A DNA stretch of 62,533 nt, from positions 1 through 62,533 of the forward strand of contig NZ_FOTT01000017.1 of assembly GCF_900114655.1 (NCBI RefSeq). The letters run 5' to 3'. Source of the DNA: Candidatus Frackibacter sp. WG13. Lineage in GTDB: Bacteria > Bacillota > Halanaerobiia > Halobacteroidales > Acetohalobiaceae. Below, in pieces: positions 61,112 through 62,533 of the stretch. Both the position numbers and the translations under genes were made by a program. Numbering within the stretch: position 1 is the first letter of the stretch; each line of letters starts with the position of its first letter. Under the pieces are notes generated by a model that ran no database searches, was not told the origin of the DNA, and saw only the letters and a list, made by a program, of their open reading frames with translations.

Positions 61112-61762
61112 TTGTTATTTTATGAAGGAACTAAACAGAAGCAATTAGGATTATTTAATAAAAAGAATGCATCTAAAAGAAGATTTAGTGAATTAAGTGA
61201 GATCAAGAAAATTGCATCAAATTGTAAAAGGTGTAGCCTGCATGAAAAATGTAATCGATTAGTCTTTGGTGCTGGAAATCCTAAGGCAGGTTTAATGTTT
61301 GTAGGAGAAGGTCCTGGTAAAACTGAAGATGAAAAAGGTATCCCCTTTGTTGGTAAAGCTGGACAATTATTTAATAAAATATTAGAGGCTGCAGATATTA
61401 ATAGGACAGATGTCTATATTAGTAATGTAGTTAAATGTAGACCGCCTAATAATCGAAATCCTAAAATTAAGGAAATGAAAAGTTGTTTATGGTTTTTAGC
61501 TCAAGAAATTAAAGTAGTTCAACCAACTATTATTGTCCCTTTAGGGTCAGTAGCATTAAAAGGTTTGATAAATCCACAAGGTAGTATTACAAGATTACGA
61601 GGCAAATGGATAGAAAGATCAGGCTATTATTTTTTGCCTACGTTTCATCCAGCAGCATTACTGCATAATGAAAGTAGGAAAAAGCCTACATGGCATGATT
61701 TTTTAAAAATAAAGAAAGCATATGAGCGTTATCTTGAATTAAAATCAAAAGGTGAGTGGTGA
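61112..61762 (+). CDS. Uracil-DNA glycosylase, family 4 (iron-sulfur)
   Basis: 216 residues. The motif GEGPGKTEDEKGIPFVGKAGQLF is the family 4 active-site region; FHPAALLHN carries the second motif. Four Cys (C38, C41, then VKCRPP and KSCLWF) suit the 4Fe-4S cluster of family 4. It removes uracil from DNA. TTG at 61106 and TTG at 61112 are both in frame; the latter is 7 nt after AGGAGTGA. Last protein gene before the rRNA operon. Confidence 0.92.
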   Translation: MLFYEGTKQKQLGLFNKKNASKRRFSELSEIKKIASNCKRCSLHEKCNRLVFGAGNPKAGLMFVGEGPGKTEDEKGIPFVGKAGQLFNKILEAADINRTDVYISNVVKCRPPNNRNPKIKEMKSCLWFLAQEIKVVQPTIIVPLGSVALKGLINPQGSITRLRGKWIERSGYYFLPTFHPAALLHNESRKKPTWHDFLKIKKAYERYLELKSKGEW

Positions 61763-61776
61763 TATTAAATTTTCTC

Positions 61777-61805
61777 TTGACAAGTTTGAAGTGATTTGCT
61801 ATAAT
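61777..61805 (+). promoter_or_regulatory. rRNA promoter P1
   Basis: TTGACA (61777-61782), 17 nt, TATAAT (61800-61805), then 6 nt and TGTCGCT. Perfect consensus. Confidence 0.9.
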
Positions 61806-61940
61806 ATTTAATGTCGCTTAAATAATTGACAGTTGACTATTGACAATTTTAAAATCAAAAGATTGAAGATAGTTGTCAAGAGTTGTTGTCAATTATAAAT
61901 TGTTAGCGTGAGCGAGAGAAAAAACATTTTGAATTCTCTC

Positions 61941-61969
61941 TTGACACGTTTCTAAATATTTGTTACACT
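61941..61969 (+). promoter_or_regulatory. rRNA promoter P2
   Basis: TTGACA (61941-61946), 17 nt, TACACT (61964-61969), then 6 nt and TGTCGCT. Confidence 0.8.
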
Positions 61970-61989
61970 ATTACTTGTCGCTTGAGCAG

Positions 61990-62018
61990 TTGACGATTGA
62001 CAATTGACAATTGACAAT
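61990..62018 (+). repeat. TTGACAA microsatellite
   Basis: Roughly three and a half tandem ATTGACA units without matching -10 boxes, between P2 and P3. Each unit contains a consensus -35 hexamer. Confidence 0.7.
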
Positions 62019-62113
62019 TTTAAATTCAAAAGATTTAAAGATAGTTGTCAAGAGTTGTTGTTAATTATAAATTGTTAGCGTGAGTGAGAGAAAAAACATT
62101 TTGAATTTTTTTC

Positions 62114-62142
62114 TTGACAAGTTCCGAAAGTTTTGTTACACT
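62114..62142 (+). promoter_or_regulatory. rRNA promoter P3
   Basis: TTGACA (62114-62119), 17 nt, TACACT (62137-62142), then 6 nt and TGTCGCT, which pairs with a downstream GCGACA. Confidence 0.8.
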
Positions 62143-62209
62143 GTTAATTGTCGCTTGAAGAAATGCGACAGATTATAACTTGTCTAGCAAAATTATTTTT
62201 AAGTTTTTC

Positions 62210-62238
62210 TTGACAAGCTTTCGATGACATGATAGAAT
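62210..62238 (+). promoter_or_regulatory. rRNA promoter P4
   Basis: TTGACA (62210-62215), 17 nt, TAGAAT (62233-62238), then 6 nt and TGTCGCT, which pairs with AGTGACA a few bases on. Closest to 16S. Confidence 0.8.
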
Positions 62239-62340
62239 GATAAATGTCGCTGAAAAAGTGACAGCAAAATTTAAAGTTCATTTTAACAAGTCAAATCATT
62301 AAATCTTCATTTATATATTGATGATTTTGATTAACAAAAA

Positions 62341-62358
62341 AGTTGGTCTTTGAAAACT
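62341..62358 (+). promoter_or_regulatory. boxA-like antitermination site in the rRNA leader
   Basis: GGTCTTTGAAAACTAA resembles the TGTTCTTTGAAAACT sequence found before 16S genes in Firmicutes. Confidence 0.5.
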
Positions 62359-62421
62359 AAACATTGTCTGTACACATGAACGTCAATGCAAATGAGTAAT
62401 CTTAAGAGTCAGTTAAACTCG

Positions 62422-62446
62422 CGATTAAATCTGCTTTGCAGATTAA
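62422..62446 (+). other. Hairpin just upstream of 16S rRNA
   Basis: ATTAAATCTGC / GCAGATTAAT with a short TTT loop, likely part of the precursor processing region. Confidence 0.5.
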
Positions 62447-62456
62447 TCATATATTT

Positions 62457-62533
62457 TATTTGGAGAGTTTGATCCTGGCTCAGGACGAACGCTGGCGGCG
62501 TGCTTAACACATGCAAGTTGTGCGAGAAAGCTA
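62457..62533 (+). rRNA. rrs: 16S ribosomal RNA, 5' end (truncated by the window)
   Basis: AGAGTTTGATCCTGGCTCAG at 62464-62483 is the universal 16S start region, followed by GACGAACGCTGGCGGCGTGC and ACACATGCAAGTTGTGCGAG. The mature 5' end is placed 7 nt before AGAGTTTG by analogy with E. coli. Only about 77 bases are visible. Confidence 0.97.

Larger units (their letters stand above)
61777..62113 (+). repeat. Tandem duplication carrying promoters P1 and P2
   Basis: Unit 1 (61777-61940, 164 nt) and unit 2 (61941-62113, 173 nt) are direct repeats; the last 80-90 nt of each (from TAGTTGTCAAGAGTTG to ACATTTTGAATT) differ at only a few positions, and the promoter part is less conserved. The length difference is mostly an expansion of TTGACAA units in unit 2. 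Confidence 0.85.
61763..62456 (+). other. rRNA operon promoter and leader region
   Basis: About 690 bases without a protein gene. It contains four sigma-A promoters, a duplicated block, TTGACA-rich microsatellite sequence, hairpins beginning with TGTCGC and a boxA-like site; each is listed separately. Confidence 0.9.

Noticed and set aside
61830-62020. TTGACA-rich repeats as a CRISPR array or as many extra promoters
   Set aside because: There are no unique spacers of constant length, and most TTGACA units lack a -10 box at 16-18 nt.

Overview
The window comes from a low-GC, endospore-forming, motile and strictly anaerobic Firmicute. The rubredoxin / superoxide reductase / rubrerythrin cluster, two GerAB-type germination permeases, YIEGIA and YqhV family proteins, a ComA/ComB sulfolactate pair, aspartate 4-decarboxylase, Trk potassium uptake and the first 16S rRNA bases (which read AAGTTGTGCGAGAAAGC) together suggest Halanaerobiales, probably Halobacteroidaceae. 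The taxonomic placement is inference; no database was searched.

Layout. 1-3.2 kb: the 5' end of a transposase-like gene (minus strand) and a PEGLP-type Ca2+ P-type ATPase. 3.5-7.6 kb: chemotaxis operon cheW-cheA-cheY-cheB. 7.7-13.7 kb: a second type II topoisomerase (parC-like on minus, parE on plus) pointing away from three small minus-strand genes of unknown function that lie between them. 14-18 kb: an accessory patch with a TIGR04076 protein, a CopZ/BFD-like iron-sulfur protein, an MNT/HEPN toxin-antitoxin pair whose HEPN gene is frameshifted, an sdpR-sdpI pair with a 24-bp palindromic operator, and the scar of a deletion joining an NADH-oxidase remnant to an N-terminally truncated permease. 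17.9-22 kb: an atypical P-type ATPase (PQALP) that seems to start at ATT, then YIEGIA and its small partner. 22-27 kb: an unknown protein, a GAF histidine kinase, a carbonic-anhydrase-like protein and an ABC-2 exporter. 27-30 kb: flavoprotein, 2H phosphoesterase and the oxygen-detoxification operon; two promoters here share an operator at identical spacing.

30-41 kb: YetF-like protein, split ThrE exporter, aspartate 4-decarboxylase with a class III aminotransferase and an SRPBCC protein, TrkA-TrkH, GerAB. 40-43 kb: acylphosphatase, pgsA, a HARE-HTH protein and a helical unknown. 43-48 kb: ModE-like regulator, tungstate ABC transporter tupABC, tRNA 2-selenouridine synthase and an ADP-ribosylglycohydrolase. 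48-51 kb: YqhV, ComA, ComB, DUF441. 51-54 kb (minus): fixC-fixX-MFS joined by TAATG overlaps. 54-61.8 kb: ferritin-like protein, second GerAB, thymidine kinase, alpha/beta hydrolase, endonuclease III (again an ATT start), a free-standing cobalamin methionine synthase activation domain, YlqH/YlqG-like flagellar-export-related proteins, family 4 uracil-DNA glycosylase. 61.8-62.5 kb: four tandem sigma-A promoters, two in a duplicated block, driving the 16S rRNA gene that runs off the window.

The most notable signals are regulatory and translational: a TAGTAA-N3-TTACTA operator at the same distance from the -10 box of two redox transcription units; a ModE-like TATGTC-N6-GACAT repeat at both modE and tupA; a TGTCGCT motif exactly 6 nt after each rRNA -10 box; and two genes with conserved N-termini and good ribosome binding sites but no ATG, GTG or TTG. 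No CRISPR array, tRNA or intact insertion sequence was found.
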